NCBI RefSeq assembly: GCF_001439605.1 | Contig: NZ_LMBX01000022.1 | Location: 956-64,955, forward strand | From: Cytobacillus praedii | GTDB lineage: Bacteria > Bacillota > Bacilli > Bacillales > Cytobacillaceae | Length of the DNA: 64,000 nucleotides | Reading direction: 5' to 3' | Shown: in pieces, positions 1 through 8,877 of the stretch | How the letters are laid out: the number at the start of each line of letters is the position of its first letter | Position numbering within the stretch: position 1 is the first letter of the stretch | The notes under the pieces: generated by a model | Databases searched by the model: none | What the model was told of the DNA's origin: nothing | Seen by the model: only the letters and a program-made list of their open reading frames with translations | Program-made: the position numbers and the translations under genes

Positions 1-106
1 AGATTCATGATATAATTTTTAAACATAAGGACCCTTCTTTCTAAGATTTTGTGTGGTAACTTTATCTTATCAGAAGTGGTCCTTATTTTTTATGCAAAAA
101 ATAATC

Positions 107-152
107 AAAGCCGGTGGGATTTTACTCGTCGTAAAATTCCACCGGCTTTTTC
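107..152. terminator. Bidirectional rho-independent terminator
   Basis: Long inverted repeat (arms beginning AAAGCCGGTGG and ending CCACCGGCTTT) with a 5-base loop, and T/A runs on both sides. It lies just downstream of yitW on the minus strand. A weaker pairing (AAGGACC at 27-33 with GGTCCTT at 78-84, then a T-run) could end a plus-strand gene lying left of the window. Nothing else is recognisable in bases 1-195. Confidence 0.75.
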
Positions 153-195
153 ATTTCAGAGGTGGGTTTTGTCCCAGCCTCATTTTTATTGATAA

Positions 196-510
196 TTATC
201 TGTGGATGCCTAGTGCGAGCTGAGCATAACGTGACATTCTATCCTTTGTCCAAGGCGGGCTCCAAACGATATCTACATCGACCTTACTAATTTCCGTAAT
301 ATTATCTACAATGGCACTTTTCACTCCGCCTACAATTTGTCCAGCCATTGGACACCCCATTGATGTCATCGTCATGACAATATGAACATCATTTTCTTCA
401 TTAATATTTACTTCATATATCAAACCTAAATTCACAACATCTATGCCTAATTCGGGATCTATAACCAATTCTAGTTCTTCAATTATTTTCTCTTTAAGCG
501 CGCTGCTCAT
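196..510 (-). CDS. yitW: MIP18/SufT-type Fe-S carrier domain protein (YitW-like, DUF59)
   Basis: A 104-residue protein consisting of one MIP18/DUF59 domain. This family takes part in maturation or transfer of iron-sulfur clusters (SufT, the PaaD type, MIP18). The VIDPELGIDVVNLGLIY segment and the single conserved Cys in SMGCPMAG are the family hallmarks, and the SPPWTKDRM tail is typical of Bacillus YitW (about 102 residues). The open frame extends 15 codons further upstream, but AAGGAGGT lies 7 bases before the ATG at 510, so the start is placed there. It stands alone with its own terminator. Confidence 0.88.
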   Translation of the reverse strand: MSSALKEKIIEELELVIDPELGIDVVNLGLIYEVNINEENDVHIVMTMTSMGCPMAGQIVGGVKSAIVDNITEISKVDVDIVWSPPWTKDRMSRYAQLALGIHR

Positions 511-627
511 TGACTGACCTCCTTGATTCGATTCATCATTGATATCTATTATCATTATAGAAAATAAAAAAAGACAAAGCAGTGAATCGCATCACACTTT
601 ATCTCTTCATTTACATTAGGTATTGGA

Positions 628-1371
628 TTAGTTTAAACTCCTTAAAGGCTGTCTGGCAAATTGGGATAAATAATTTGTATTTAACCTGCTATGCTGAGAG
701 ATTAAATAAGCTGACTGGGTTGCGTTTTCTTTTCTTAACGTATTAAGTGCCTTAATCATCCCTTCAGCAGTTTCAATCCCAATCCCATGGCCAAAATATT
801 GTCCATTCCCTAAATAAACGGTATTCTCCCCTGTCCAAACAGGATGACCATAATCTGGATTATAAAAATAAACGACATCACCGGGAATAAAGTCTCTGCC
901 TACTTTTGTAATGATGCCTAAATCACGGTCATAGTTCCAGTCCCAAACAAGAAGCCTCTGGAACAACGTATTAAAATAGCTTGTCGAGATCGAATCAAGT
1001 ACAGCTTTATAATAAATGATTACAATGGCTGTTGAACATTCAAATGCATATTCTTGACTATTTATAAAGATATCATTAATTGCTTCAGAGGGCAGAAAAG
1101 ATGGATCTAATAAATATCCGTATTTTATCTTCTTCCAAATTTTCGGGTTAAATTTAGAGGTTTGAAATGGAGCAAATGCAACCTTGCTTTCATGAAGCTT
1201 TCTAGCTGTCAGTATAATATTTTCTCTTAATTGGAGGTCAAATAGCAATTCATGGAGCGAACCGTACGTATGCTGCAATGGACTATTCTCTAGAGCAAGG
1301 TATATCTCTCGCTTTATCCCTTGAAAACTGCCGACAGCTGGCTTTAATCCATAATCGCTAAGAACGATCAT
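628..1371 (-). CDS. tgl: Protein-glutamine gamma-glutamyltransferase (spore coat transglutaminase)
   Basis: Tgl forms epsilon-(gamma-glutamyl)lysine cross-links between spore coat proteins such as GerQ late in sporulation. The 247-residue length matches B. subtilis Tgl (245). The catalytic Cys is residue 112 in YAFECSTAIVI, and the C-terminal half carries the conserved PDYGHPVWTGENTVYLGNGQYFGHG region with the other active-site residues. There is no signal peptide, as expected for a mother-cell enzyme. GGGG precedes the ATG. It is monocistronic, and no sigma-K promoter was confidently identified. Confidence 0.93.
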   Translation of the reverse strand: MIVLSDYGLKPAVGSFQGIKREIYLALENSPLQHTYGSLHELLFDLQLRENIILTARKLHESKVAFAPFQTSKFNPKIWKKIKYGYLLDPSFLPSEAINDIFINSQEYAFECSTAIVIIYYKAVLDSISTSYFNTLFQRLLVWDWNYDRDLGIITKVGRDFIPGDVVYFYNPDYGHPVWTGENTVYLGNGQYFGHGIGIETAEGMIKALNTLRKENATQSAYLISQHSRLNTNYLSQFARQPLRSLN

Positions 1372-1549
1372 TTTTTCCCCAGCCCTTCTATAAGGTTTTA
1401 TTTTACCTTATGGCAATTTTCCCATCTTGGTTCCAATATCCCTTACTCTAAATAATACTTTTCCACTGTTGGGAATAGAATTTACTTTACAAAAGATTAA
1501 TATAAATGCTAACTTATAAAAATAAAAAAGTTTTTTAAAAGGTGAGAGC

Positions 1550-1786
1550 ATGAATAAAGAAATCATAAAATTCATACGTGAAAGCTATAATATGACACAA
1601 CGAGATTTTGCTAAAATTGTTAGTTGCAGTTTTTCGCTAATCGCCTTAGTAGAACTTGGGAAAAGACGAGTAACCTCTAACTTAGAAAGTAAAATTAAAG
1701 TGGCTTTCGATTTAGATGATCAACAGCTGCAATCAATTGCCTCTCTGGTATCAGAATTTAGCAAAGGCATTCCACCCTTTATGTAA
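1550..1786 (+). CDS. Small Xre-family helix-turn-helix regulator
   Basis: A 78-residue protein that is nearly all an HTH_3/Xre DNA-binding domain. Residues about 5-60 contain TQRDFAKIVSCSFSLIALVELGKRRV, the two-helix recognition region of Cro/C1-type repressors. There is no sensor or dimerisation extension. AAAGGTGAG precedes the ATG. It lies between tgl and a spore protein gene with nothing obvious to control next to it, so its target is unknown. Confidence 0.8.
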   Translation: MNKEIIKFIRESYNMTQRDFAKIVSCSFSLIALVELGKRRVTSNLESKIKVAFDLDDQQLQSIASLVSEFSKGIPPFM

Positions 1787-1877
1787 ACGTGTGATGAATC
1801 AAGGACCCAATAATCGGTTATGTTAAAGGTGGGCAATCATAATGTTGCTCAAATAATCGTGGTGGGAGTGATGTATC

Positions 1878-2075
1878 ATGGCAAGAAACAAACTTTTAGT
1901 ACCCGGTGCTGAAAATGTCTTGGAGCAAATGAAGCAAGAGATTGCGGGTGAGTTTGGTGTTCAGCTAGGTGCTGATACGACCGCACGAGCAAATGGCTCC
2001 GTCGGCGGGGAAATGACGAAACGTCTTGTCGCTATGGCCCAGGAGCAATTAAAAAATCAGCAAGGTCAATCTTGA
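1878..2075 (+). CDS. Alpha/beta-type small acid-soluble spore protein
   Basis: A 65-residue DNA-coating protein of the dormant spore. It contains the germination protease (GPR) recognition region [20 protein letters not shown] and the conserved [19 protein letters not shown]-binding helix, the two diagnostic blocks of the SspA/B/C/D family. The length and basic, Gln-rich tail are typical. It has a weak SD (GGGAGTGATGTATC) and is closed by a terminator. A CATAATG box at 1838-1844 could be part of a sigma-G -10, but the -35 does not match well. The paralogue cannot be specified. Confidence 0.95.
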   Translation: MARNKLLVPGAENVLEQMKQEIAGEFGVQLGADTTARANGSVGGEMTKRLVAMAQEQLKNQQGQS

Positions 2076-2088
2076 TGATTTTTTTGGA

Positions 2089-2114
2089 AGAGACCCTAAA
2101 AGGGTCTTTTCCTT
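2089..2114 (+). terminator. Rho-independent terminator of the SASP gene
   Basis: AGACCCT / AGGGTCT hairpin with a 3-base loop followed by a T-rich run, 14 bases after the SASP stop codon. It also lies immediately beyond the 3' end of the convergent M20 gene. Confidence 0.8.
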
Positions 2115-2121
2115 TTATCTG

Positions 2122-3252
2122 CTATTGAACTTGATCCCTCTCTACTAACAGCTTCACTAAAATCTTTGTTCCATAGATAAGTGCCTCTTGATTAAAAGAC
2201 ATATTTGGATGATGCAAGCCTGGACTTAAATCACAGCCTAAACCAATCATTGTTGCAGCAATGTCAGGGTTATTTAATGTATAAAAATGAAAATCCTCTG
2301 CTCCAGGAGATTTGCAAATTGGCTGAAGATTGTCTTCACTCAGAACAAAACGTATCGCACTTTCAGCTAATTTAATAGCCGTTTCATTCTTTATTGCTGC
2401 TGGCGAATACTCTACGAGACTAAAATCAATGACAGTTTCCGTTAATTCAGCAACTTTCTTAATGGTATGCTCTGATTGTTTGATTAACTTTTCCATTGTT
2501 TCATTTGTTTCTGCCCTCAAATCAAATGTAAATCTTGCAGATTCTGGTATTAAATTTGAAGCTTCTCCCCCATGTAGCTCAGTTATTTTTATTGAATAAG
2601 GATATTCATCCTTTAAACGGATTTGCCTAATTGCCTGAACCAACAGCGCTGCGGCTTCCAACGGATTATTCCCTTCTTCAGGACGAGCTGCATGTGCCTG
2701 GACTCCTTTAATTACCCCTTTAATACTTACGGTTGAACCGTGGATAATAACAGGAGATGCTTTTTCATAAGGAACCTCAAACTTTGGACGTAAATGAATG
2801 CCTCCAAGAAATTTTACATTCTTTAACGCACCTGCCTCCATCATTTTCAGTGCACCTTCCGCTTTCTCTTCTGCTGGCTGAAAAATAAACCTGACCGTAT
2901 GGATAAGCTGTTCACTTGTCTTTGCAAGTGCGAGTGCAGTAAACAACACCATTGTACTATGTGCATCATGACCACATGAATGATTAGCCTGAACCCTTCC
3001 ATCCACTTCCTGCACCAACGCATCCATATCTGCACGAAGCGCTATCACATCTGCTTTTCTTCCTGGTATTTCTGCCACCAGTCCATAATGATCTGGAAAT
3101 GTCTGAACACGAATACCCGAAGCTTCAAGCATATCTTTTATATAGTTGGAGGTTTTCTCTTCCTTCCAGCTTGGCTCTGCAAGTAAATGAAGCTCTTTAT
3201 ACGTTCGCAAAATATGTTCCCGCTCGCGATCAATAAATAATATCGGATCCAA
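2122..3252 (-). CDS. M20D-family metallo-amidohydrolase
   Basis: A 376-residue zinc-dependent amidohydrolase of the M20D type (N-acyl-amino-acid amidohydrolase / IAA-amino acid hydrolase group). Visible blocks are ALRADMDALVQEV (metal ligand region), NHSCGHDAHSTM (metal-binding Cys and His), FQPAEEKAEGA (catalytic Glu) and KSPGAEDFHFY near the C terminus. These proteins remove N-acyl groups from amino acids or related small compounds. The substrate cannot be read from the sequence. The start is TTG at 3252, preceded by AGGGGG at good spacing. It is monocistronic. Confidence 0.85.
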   Translation of the reverse strand: MDPILFIDREREHILRTYKELHLLAEPSWKEEKTSNYIKDMLEASGIRVQTFPDHYGLVAEIPGRKADVIALRADMDALVQEVDGRVQANHSCGHDAHSTMVLFTALALAKTSEQLIHTVRFIFQPAEEKAEGALKMMEAGALKNVKFLGGIHLRPKFEVPYEKASPVIIHGSTVSIKGVIKGVQAHAARPEEGNNPLEAAALLVQAIRQIRLKDEYPYSIKITELHGGEASNLIPESARFTFDLRAETNETMEKLIKQSEHTIKKVAELTETVIDFSLVEYSPAAIKNETAIKLAESAIRFVLSEDNLQPICKSPGAEDFHFYTLNNPDIAATMIGLGCDLSPGLHHPNMSFNQEALIYGTKILVKLLVERDQVQ

Positions 3253-3351
3253 TTATGTATGCCCCCTGTCGTAATAGTCAAACAAATTAATAACATCATA
3301 TCCAAAATTGAATCCTATTGAAAGAAAAATGTTATAGTTGGATAGAGTAAA

Positions 3352-3440
3352 TCTTCAATCAGTGGAGTTTTTCTTCAACCCCTCCTGATTGAATATGCAC
3401 TAATCCGAATTTACGGGCTGCTGATCCCCTCATAGAATTA
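3352..3440. other. Inverted repeat plus conserved-looking tract in an otherwise empty intergenic region
   Basis: TTCAATCAG at 3354-3362 pairs perfectly with CTGATTGAA at 3385-3393. It is followed by a GC-rich tract containing TTTACGGGCTGCTGATCCCC. The stretch from 3253 to 3511 has no coding frame. The hairpin lacks a T-run, so it is not an ordinary terminator. It may be a structured leader of the downstream membrane protein or a dispersed Bacillaceae repeat. Confidence 0.35.
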
Positions 3441-3511
3441 CTTGTCCCTCTACTTCTCAAAATGGGGTCTTACATCCCTTTATCTCCGTTAAGGGCGGAA
3501 GGAGGGTAAAT

Positions 3512-3994
3512 ATGATTGCTAAATGGCTTACTATCAATTTAATTACTGTCATAACAATAATTTTTTGGAGTCTATATCAAGGGTATGATTCAAACTATAT
3601 CTTTATCGGAAAAATGATCGCACAAGCCGCATTTATTTTATTTTTAATTAATGTAAATATGTATTTTGTATTCTTTCTTATTCGCAAAAGCAAGGTGAGA
3701 AATGTAAAGGTAAGGCTTGCAAAAATATCCAAAAGAATGATGAAATATCATATCCCTATTGCTGTTACTGCTGCTTCACTAATTATCGCGCATGCAATGA
3801 TCATGATTGCCGCACATTTTGATCATCCTTGGATAACAAAAACAACAAGCGGTATGATCACCATGTGCTTAATGCTAATTCTTATGTATAGCGGATTGCT
3901 GCGCAGATGGAAGGCGACCGGGAAAAGAAGAAGGTTTCATTATGTAATGGCATTTTTATATATAGGATTTGTTTTTATTCATATCTTCATTTAA
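3512..3994 (+). CDS. Four-helix membrane protein, possibly cytochrome-b561-like
   Basis: A 160-residue integral membrane protein with four predicted hydrophobic segments (about residues 8-25, 35-58, 80-103 and 115-160, the last possibly two short helices). Several histidines sit within or at the ends of helices (KYHIPIA, IIAHAMIMIAAHFDH, RFHYVMAF, FIHIFI), an arrangement reminiscent of di-heme cytochrome b561 or ferric-reductase-like proteins. That is an inference from the pattern only. A basic loop between helices 2 and 3 suggests a cytoplasmic side. GGAGGG precedes the ATG. I do not recognise the exact family. Confidence 0.6.
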   Translation: MIAKWLTINLITVITIIFWSLYQGYDSNYIFIGKMIAQAAFILFLINVNMYFVFFLIRKSKVRNVKVRLAKISKRMMKYHIPIAVTAASLIIAHAMIMIAAHFDHPWITKTTSGMITMCLMLILMYSGLLRRWKATGKRRRFHYVMAFLYIGFVFIHIFI

Positions 3995-4088
3995 CCATCC
4001 CCCATCACCCTTTAACACTAAAACACTAAAAAACCAAAAGATTATGATAAAATAAGCTTGAGATCCAATTAAAGGAGATGTTCATAAG

Positions 4089-5327
4089 GTGAAAAATGAA
4101 ATTATTGAACGATTTACTACCTATGTAAAAGTTGATACACAATCGAATGCAGACAGTGAAACCTGTCCTTCGACACCCGGACAACTAACCTTAGGAAAAA
4201 TGCTCGTTGAAGAATTAAATTCAATTGGCATGCATGAAGTAACGATGGATGCAAATGGGTATGTAATGGCAACCCTTCCAGCAAATACAGAAAAGAAAGT
4301 TCCTACAATCGGATTTCTTGCACATTTAGATACAGCCACAGACTTTACAGGTACAAATGTGAAGCCGCAAATCGTAGAAAACTATGATGGAAACGATATC
4401 ACCTTAAATAGTGATTTACATATCGTCCTTTCAACGAATGATTATCCTAATTTAAGCCAATATAAAAGCCATACTTTAATAACCACAGACGGCACTACTC
4501 TTCTTGGCGCTGACAACAAAGCTGGAATCGCAGAAATTATGACTGCAATGGTTTACTTAATCAATCATCCTGAAATTAAGCACGGAAAAATTAGAGTAGC
4601 ATTTACACCAGATGAGGAAATTGGCAGAGGACCCCATAAATTTGATGTAGAAGCATTCCAAGCAAAATATGCGTACACAGCTGATGGAGGCCCACTTGGA
4701 GAACTCGAATATGAAAGCTTTAATGCAGCTGCTGCAAAAATCACGATAAAAGGGAATAACATTCATCCTGGGACAGCAAAAGGGAAAATGGTGAACTCCG
4801 CCAAAATCGCCATGGAGTTCAACAATAAATTACCAGCGAAAGAAGCACCTGAATATACAGAGGGATACGAAGGATTTTTTCATTTATCCTCTATTAATGG
4901 AGACGTTGAGCAAACCGTTTTAAACTATATTATTCGCGATTTTGATAAAGAAAACTTCAATAACAGAAAAGCAACAATCGAGAATATTGTCAACGAACTC
5001 CGTAATCAATATGGACAAGATTCTATTATCTTAGAGATGACCGATCAGTATTATAATATGAAGGAAAAAATTGAACCTGTAAAGGAAATCGTCGATATTG
5101 CTTATGAAGCAATGGAAAGATTAGACATAAAACCGATCATCAAGCCGATCCGCGGTGGCACAGATGGCTCCCAGCTTTCCTATATGGGTCTGCCGACACC
5201 AAACATTTTCACTGGCGGCGAAAACTATCACGGCAAATACGAATTTATTTCCGTTGATAATATGGTGAAGGCAACAAATGTGATTTTGAATATCATTCGG
5301 ATTTTTGAGGAGAAGGGCGAGATTTAA
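4089..5327 (+). CDS. pepT: Peptidase T (tripeptide aminopeptidase)
   Basis: A 412-residue M20B di-zinc aminopeptidase that releases the N-terminal residue from tripeptides (B. subtilis PepT has 410). The metal and catalytic motifs are intact: [10 protein letters not shown] (His and Asp of the first motif), [14 protein letters not shown] (bridging Asp), TPDEEIGRG (catalytic and metal Glu) and the C-terminal [22 protein letters not shown] region. The start is GTG at 4089, 11 bases after AAGGAG. It is cytosolic, with no signal peptide, and monocistronic, closed by a strong terminator. Confidence 0.96.
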   Translation: MKNEIIERFTTYVKVDTQSNADSETCPSTPGQLTLGKMLVEELNSIGMHEVTMDANGYVMATLPANTEKKVPTIGFLAHLDTATDFTGTNVKPQIVENYDGNDITLNSDLHIVLSTNDYPNLSQYKSHTLITTDGTTLLGADNKAGIAEIMTAMVYLINHPEIKHGKIRVAFTPDEEIGRGPHKFDVEAFQAKYAYTADGGPLGELEYESFNAAAAKITIKGNNIHPGTAKGKMVNSAKIAMEFNNKLPAKEAPEYTEGYEGFFHLSSINGDVEQTVLNYIIRDFDKENFNNRKATIENIVNELRNQYGQDSIILEMTDQYYNMKEKIEPVKEIVDIAYEAMERLDIKPIIKPIRGGTDGSQLSYMGLPTPNIFTGGENYHGKYEFISVDNMVKATNVILNIIRIFEEKGEI

Positions 5328-5335
5328 GATACTTT

Positions 5336-5376
5336 AGCCTAGGTTCAATAGTTAGATTGAAACCTAGGCTTTTTTG
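5336..5376 (+). terminator. Rho-independent terminator of pepT
   Basis: AGCCTAGGTT pairs with AACCTAGGCT (with further ATT pairing inside), followed by six Ts, nine bases after the pepT stop. Confidence 0.9.
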
Positions 5377-5454
5377 GTTAGATTTATTATTGTTTGATCT
5401 GCTTTCATAACACTTATTCACGCGTATTCGGATTTGAAGCGAAAATATGGTTTG

Positions 5455-6735
5455 TTACAATCCAAAGGTTTTAGGAATAAATAAAACCGCATCACTCCAG
5501 TAAGTAATTACAAAAAGGATAACTATTGCCACAGCTAAAAATGGCATAGTGGCTCTCATTAATTTCTCAATTTTCACTTCTGCAATTGAAGACACGATAA
5601 ATAGACCTGTTCCTACTGGTGGTGTTAATAATCCAATTGTTAGATTAATACAAACGATTAATCCAAAATGAATGGGATCTATTTCAAATGCGGTTACGAG
5701 TGGCATTAAAACTGGGATTAGAATAATAAGAGCTGCAATTCCATCCAGGAACATCCCAATAACAATTAAAGCGATATTCACTAATAACAGGAACACAAAC
5801 GGATTTTCTGATATTCCAAGCATAACATCTACAAGAATTTGTGGAATTTGCTCAAATGCAATCATCCACCCGAAAATATTAGCCATTGTAATTAAAAATG
5901 TAACCGTAGCTGTATTTATCACTGTGCTAATTAATATCTTCGGAAATTTCCTCCAATTAAATTCCCTGTAAAAAAATGATCCCACAATAAAAGCAAAAAG
6001 ACATGCTACTGCTGCAGATTCCGTTGCGGTAAAAATACCGCTAAGGATTCCAATGATAATAATAAATGGAACGAGCATTGCAGGGAGCACATTCCAAGTG
6101 TTTTTTCTGATTTCCTGAAAGGATGCCCTTTCACTTTTTGGAAAGTTCATCTTATAACCAAGAAAACTAATTAACGCAATGAATGCAAGTCCGTATAATA
6201 TTCCGGGGATTATTCCTGCCATGAAAAGTCCGCCTATAGAGGTTCCGGATAGTGTCCCATATATGATAAATATCATACTGGGTGGAATAATCGGAGCAAC
6301 AATGGATGAGGCAAGGGTTAAAGCAGATGAAAATTCCCGAGTATATCCCTCCTTCTCCATTTCAGGGACCATAACTTTACTCATCATTGCTGCTTGGGCG
6401 TTTGCAGAACCTAAAATAGAAGCAAGGAACATATTTGATACCACCGTTACATATGCAAGACCACCACGTATATGACCTAAGAGTACTCTTGAAAAACGTA
6501 CTAATCTTGAGGTAATCCCTCCCTCATTCATAATTTCCCCAGTTAGCATAAATAAAGGAATCGCCAACAATCCAAAGTTTTCCAATCCTGAATATAATCT
6601 CATTGGTGTCGATTCTAAAAGAGAAGAATCTCCGACGAGAACAAAATATATCACAGTAATCATTCCGAGGACCATTGAAATAGGGATACCTATCAACAGC
6701 AATACTATGAATATTCCAATAATAATAAATGTCAT
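5455..6735 (-). CDS. dctM: TRAP transporter large permease (DctM type)
   Basis: The large membrane subunit of a tripartite ATP-independent periplasmic transporter, which couples sodium-motive force to uptake of organic acids bound by the DctP partner. It is 426 residues with about 12 hydrophobic segments and the family blocks ANAQAAMMSKVMVPEM, IVAPIIPPSMIFIIYG and GLLTPPVGTGLFIVSSIA. It overlaps the DctQ stop by 4 bases, so the two are translationally coupled. It is the last gene of the minus-strand aromatic/TRAP unit. Confidence 0.93.
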   Translation of the reverse strand: MTFIIIGIFIVLLLIGIPISMVLGMITVIYFVLVGDSSLLESTPMRLYSGLENFGLLAIPLFMLTGEIMNEGGITSRLVRFSRVLLGHIRGGLAYVTVVSNMFLASILGSANAQAAMMSKVMVPEMEKEGYTREFSSALTLASSIVAPIIPPSMIFIIYGTLSGTSIGGLFMAGIIPGILYGLAFIALISFLGYKMNFPKSERASFQEIRKNTWNVLPAMLVPFIIIIGILSGIFTATESAAVACLFAFIVGSFFYREFNWRKFPKILISTVINTATVTFLITMANIFGWMIAFEQIPQILVDVMLGISENPFVFLLLVNIALIVIGMFLDGIAALIILIPVLMPLVTAFEIDPIHFGLIVCINLTIGLLTPPVGTGLFIVSSIAEVKIEKLMRATMPFLAVAIVILFVITYWSDAVLFIPKTFGL

Positions 6736-7214
6736 TCCGCTCCCTCCCTTTTTATAGAAGCTGGAGAAAGTCGAGCGATCAAATGTATAGCAGCAAAGGA
6801 AAGGCCAATTGGAACAGCACTATACGGAATCCACATTGGCAATAGCAATGAACTTGATTTTTGAATATGCACAGAAGGGAGAAAAATCCATTTATATGTG
6901 AAAAATAAAATAACACCTAAAAAAAGAATCATACTAAGCAGCTGGATGATCATTAATATCTTTTTTTGATTACCTGTAACTTTGTCCATTAAAAAAGTAA
7001 TTGAGGCCTGGGAGTTATACTTCAACCCCCAGCTCCCTCCTAGAAATGTAACCCAGATCAGCAGGAATATTGACACTTCCCCAGCCCATGTAATTGGTGA
7101 ATTAAAGAAGTAACGAAAGGCGACAGAAAAAGTTACTATAATAACCATAGCTGCCATTAGTATGATCATTAATATTTCTTCAATTTTTGTAATGACATCA
7201 CTAATTCTTGTCAT
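6732..7214 (-). CDS. dctQ: TRAP transporter small permease (DctQ type)
   Basis: A 160-residue protein with four transmembrane helices and the DctQ signature FRYFFNSPITWAGEVSIFLLIWVTFLGG in its first half. DctQ binds DctM and is needed for assembly and activity. It sits between the binding protein (16-base gap) and dctM (4-base overlap), the canonical P-Q-M order. Confidence 0.92.
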   Translation of the reverse strand: MTRISDVITKIEEILMIILMAAMVIIVTFSVAFRYFFNSPITWAGEVSIFLLIWVTFLGGSWGLKYNSQASITFLMDKVTGNQKKILMIIQLLSMILFLGVILFFTYKWIFLPSVHIQKSSSLLLPMWIPYSAVPIGLSFAAIHLIARLSPASIKREGAE

Positions 7215-7230
7215 TTTAAATCCCCTTTCA

Positions 7231-8256
7231 TTATTTACGGTATGTCTTAATAAATTCTTTGATCAGCGGGGATTTCTCGCTGTATATTTGATCAAATTCA
7301 TCGATTTGTTTCTTAAACTCCTTTGGTGAGATCTCATAAATTTCCATTCCATTTTCAGACAGCTCATTTTTAAATTCTTCTTCCTGGGCTGAGCGCGTTG
7401 TAACAGCAAACTCAATTGCAGCCTCTAAGGAGTCGGTAACTATTTTACGATCTTCTTCAGGCATCCCTTCAAATTTTGATTGATTCGCGATAACAACTGA
7501 TGGCCATACCATATGGTTTGTAACTGCACCATATTTAGCTACCTCATAATACTTATTAGTTATCGTAGCATCAAGATCCATGTCCATGCCATCGATTACA
7601 CCCGTTTGGATTGCCGCATAAACCTCAGGCAGCGGTAGACCTTCAGGTGCAGCCCCTGTTGAACGATAAAAGTCTTGCATTGGTGGGCTTGGAGTAACCC
7701 TCAGCTTCAATCCATTCATATCAGCTGGCGTCTTTACTTGTTTATCTTTAAATATCATGACACGTTGTCCCGCAAATAAATAATCAAGTCCCTTTAGTCC
7801 CTGTTCTTCCAAGGAAGAAAGGATTTTCTTTGATATATCAGACTTTCTTGCTTCATTTGCCTCTTCAAGTGTTGTAAAACCATAAGGCATAAACCATGCG
7901 GCAAATTCTGGTGCTCTAGCACTTAAATATGCAGCGGTAATTAAGCCGAAATCGATTGAACCACTTTCGATTTGCTGTACCATATCGGCTTCAGTTCCTA
8001 GTTGGCTTGCAGGATAGATCTCTAATTCCAGCCTTCCGTCTGACCGACTCTTTAGTTCTTCTCCAAATTTCTCGGCTGCTTTATGCCACATATGATCAGT
8101 AGGGGTAATATGGGCTAATTTAAATGTCTGCTTTTCTCCGCTCTTATTTCCGGAAGATGAACCTGTAGTTTTTTCCTTACTGTTTCCGCATCCAGCTGCA
8201 AAGAGAATTAAAGTTAATATTGCACATAAAGAAATAATTCTCACCCATTTTGACAT
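7231..8256 (-). CDS. dctP: TRAP transporter substrate-binding lipoprotein (DctP type)
   Basis: A 341-residue solute-binding protein. The signal peptide ends in a lipobox (FAAGC, Cys at about residue 23), so it is membrane-anchored. A DctP domain follows, including the region GLKLRVTPSPPMQDFYRSTGAAPEGLPLPEVYAAIQTGVIDGMD. The conserved Arg in KLRV is the residue that usually grips a substrate carboxylate. Genomic context suggests an aromatic acid or an intermediate of the adjacent catabolic genes, which is inference. It follows the FAD synthetase gene by 16 bases. Confidence 0.92.
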   Translation of the reverse strand: MSKWVRIISLCAILTLILFAAGCGNSKEKTTGSSSGNKSGEKQTFKLAHITPTDHMWHKAAEKFGEELKSRSDGRLELEIYPASQLGTEADMVQQIESGSIDFGLITAAYLSARAPEFAAWFMPYGFTTLEEANEARKSDISKKILSSLEEQGLKGLDYLFAGQRVMIFKDKQVKTPADMNGLKLRVTPSPPMQDFYRSTGAAPEGLPLPEVYAAIQTGVIDGMDMDLDATITNKYYEVAKYGAVTNHMVWPSVVIANQSKFEGMPEEDRKIVTDSLEAAIEFAVTTRSAQEEEFKNELSENGMEIYEISPKEFKKQIDEFDQIYSEKSPLIKEFIKTYRK

Positions 8257-8272
8257 TCTTTCTCCTCCTAAT

Positions 8273-8809
8273 TTAAACTAGTTTATCAAGTCCTAAAAAT
8301 GCAGCAGCTAACTTTCTATCCCCTTTAGAAAGTAATTTTCGAATACGGGTAGAAGAGATGACTTTTCCTTCTTTACAACATACCGGGTAAATCGTTTCTA
8401 CTAAGAAATGACTTTGCAGCAGAGGTATATCTCCTAATCTATTTCTTCCAAACCTAAAGTCTTCTCCAACTATTATCAGTTTTGGATTTAGTTGTTTGAT
8501 ATCTTTAATAAAGGCATTCGCACTCTTTTGTAGATAAATCATATTAAATTGTTCGACGATGCAATGATTGATCCCAAATGAGTGGATTCTAGCTAATTTA
8601 TCTTCTAATTGTGTGAGGATTAATGCATTCTGAAAATAATGTCTTGGCGGGGGATCAAATGTACAGACAACTGTTTCAACGCCTAACTTGTTTCCCTGGT
8701 ATTTAAGTTTCTCTAATACATTTTGATGACCTATGTGTACACCATCAAAAGCACCAATAGCTAAAACACATTCTGCTAATATAGGGAACTCCCCATAAGA
8801 AATTTTCAT
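8273..8809 (-). CDS. Stand-alone FAD synthetase (FMN adenylyltransferase) domain protein
   Basis: A 178-residue protein homologous to the N-terminal nucleotidyltransferase half of RibF/RibC. The ATP-binding GAFDGVHIGHQ motif is near residue 20, CTFDPPP follows, and the second motif SSTRIRKLLSKGD is near the C terminus. The riboflavin-kinase half (about 130 residues) is missing, so it would adenylate FMN to FAD only. It has a strong SD (GGAGGAGCTCAC). It lies 16 bases upstream of dctP and in the same direction as the FADH2-dependent HpaB/HpaC genes, which suggests it supplies FAD for that oxygenase. Confidence 0.85.
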   Translation of the reverse strand: MKISYGEFPILAECVLAIGAFDGVHIGHQNVLEKLKYQGNKLGVETVVCTFDPPPRHYFQNALILTQLEDKLARIHSFGINHCIVEQFNMIYLQKSANAFIKDIKQLNPKLIIVGEDFRFGRNRLGDIPLLQSHFLVETIYPVCCKEGKVISSTRIRKLLSKGDRKLAAAFLGLDKLV

Positions 8810-8877
8810 GTGAGCTCCTCCTAGAGCAATTCTTACGCTATACCCCAGTAACCCAACTCGGACGGTATTTCAATTAT

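Noticed and set aside
5672-6475. Plus-strand open frames opposite dctM
   Set aside because: They are hydrophobic mirror frames of the membrane protein on the minus strand and have no initiation signals.
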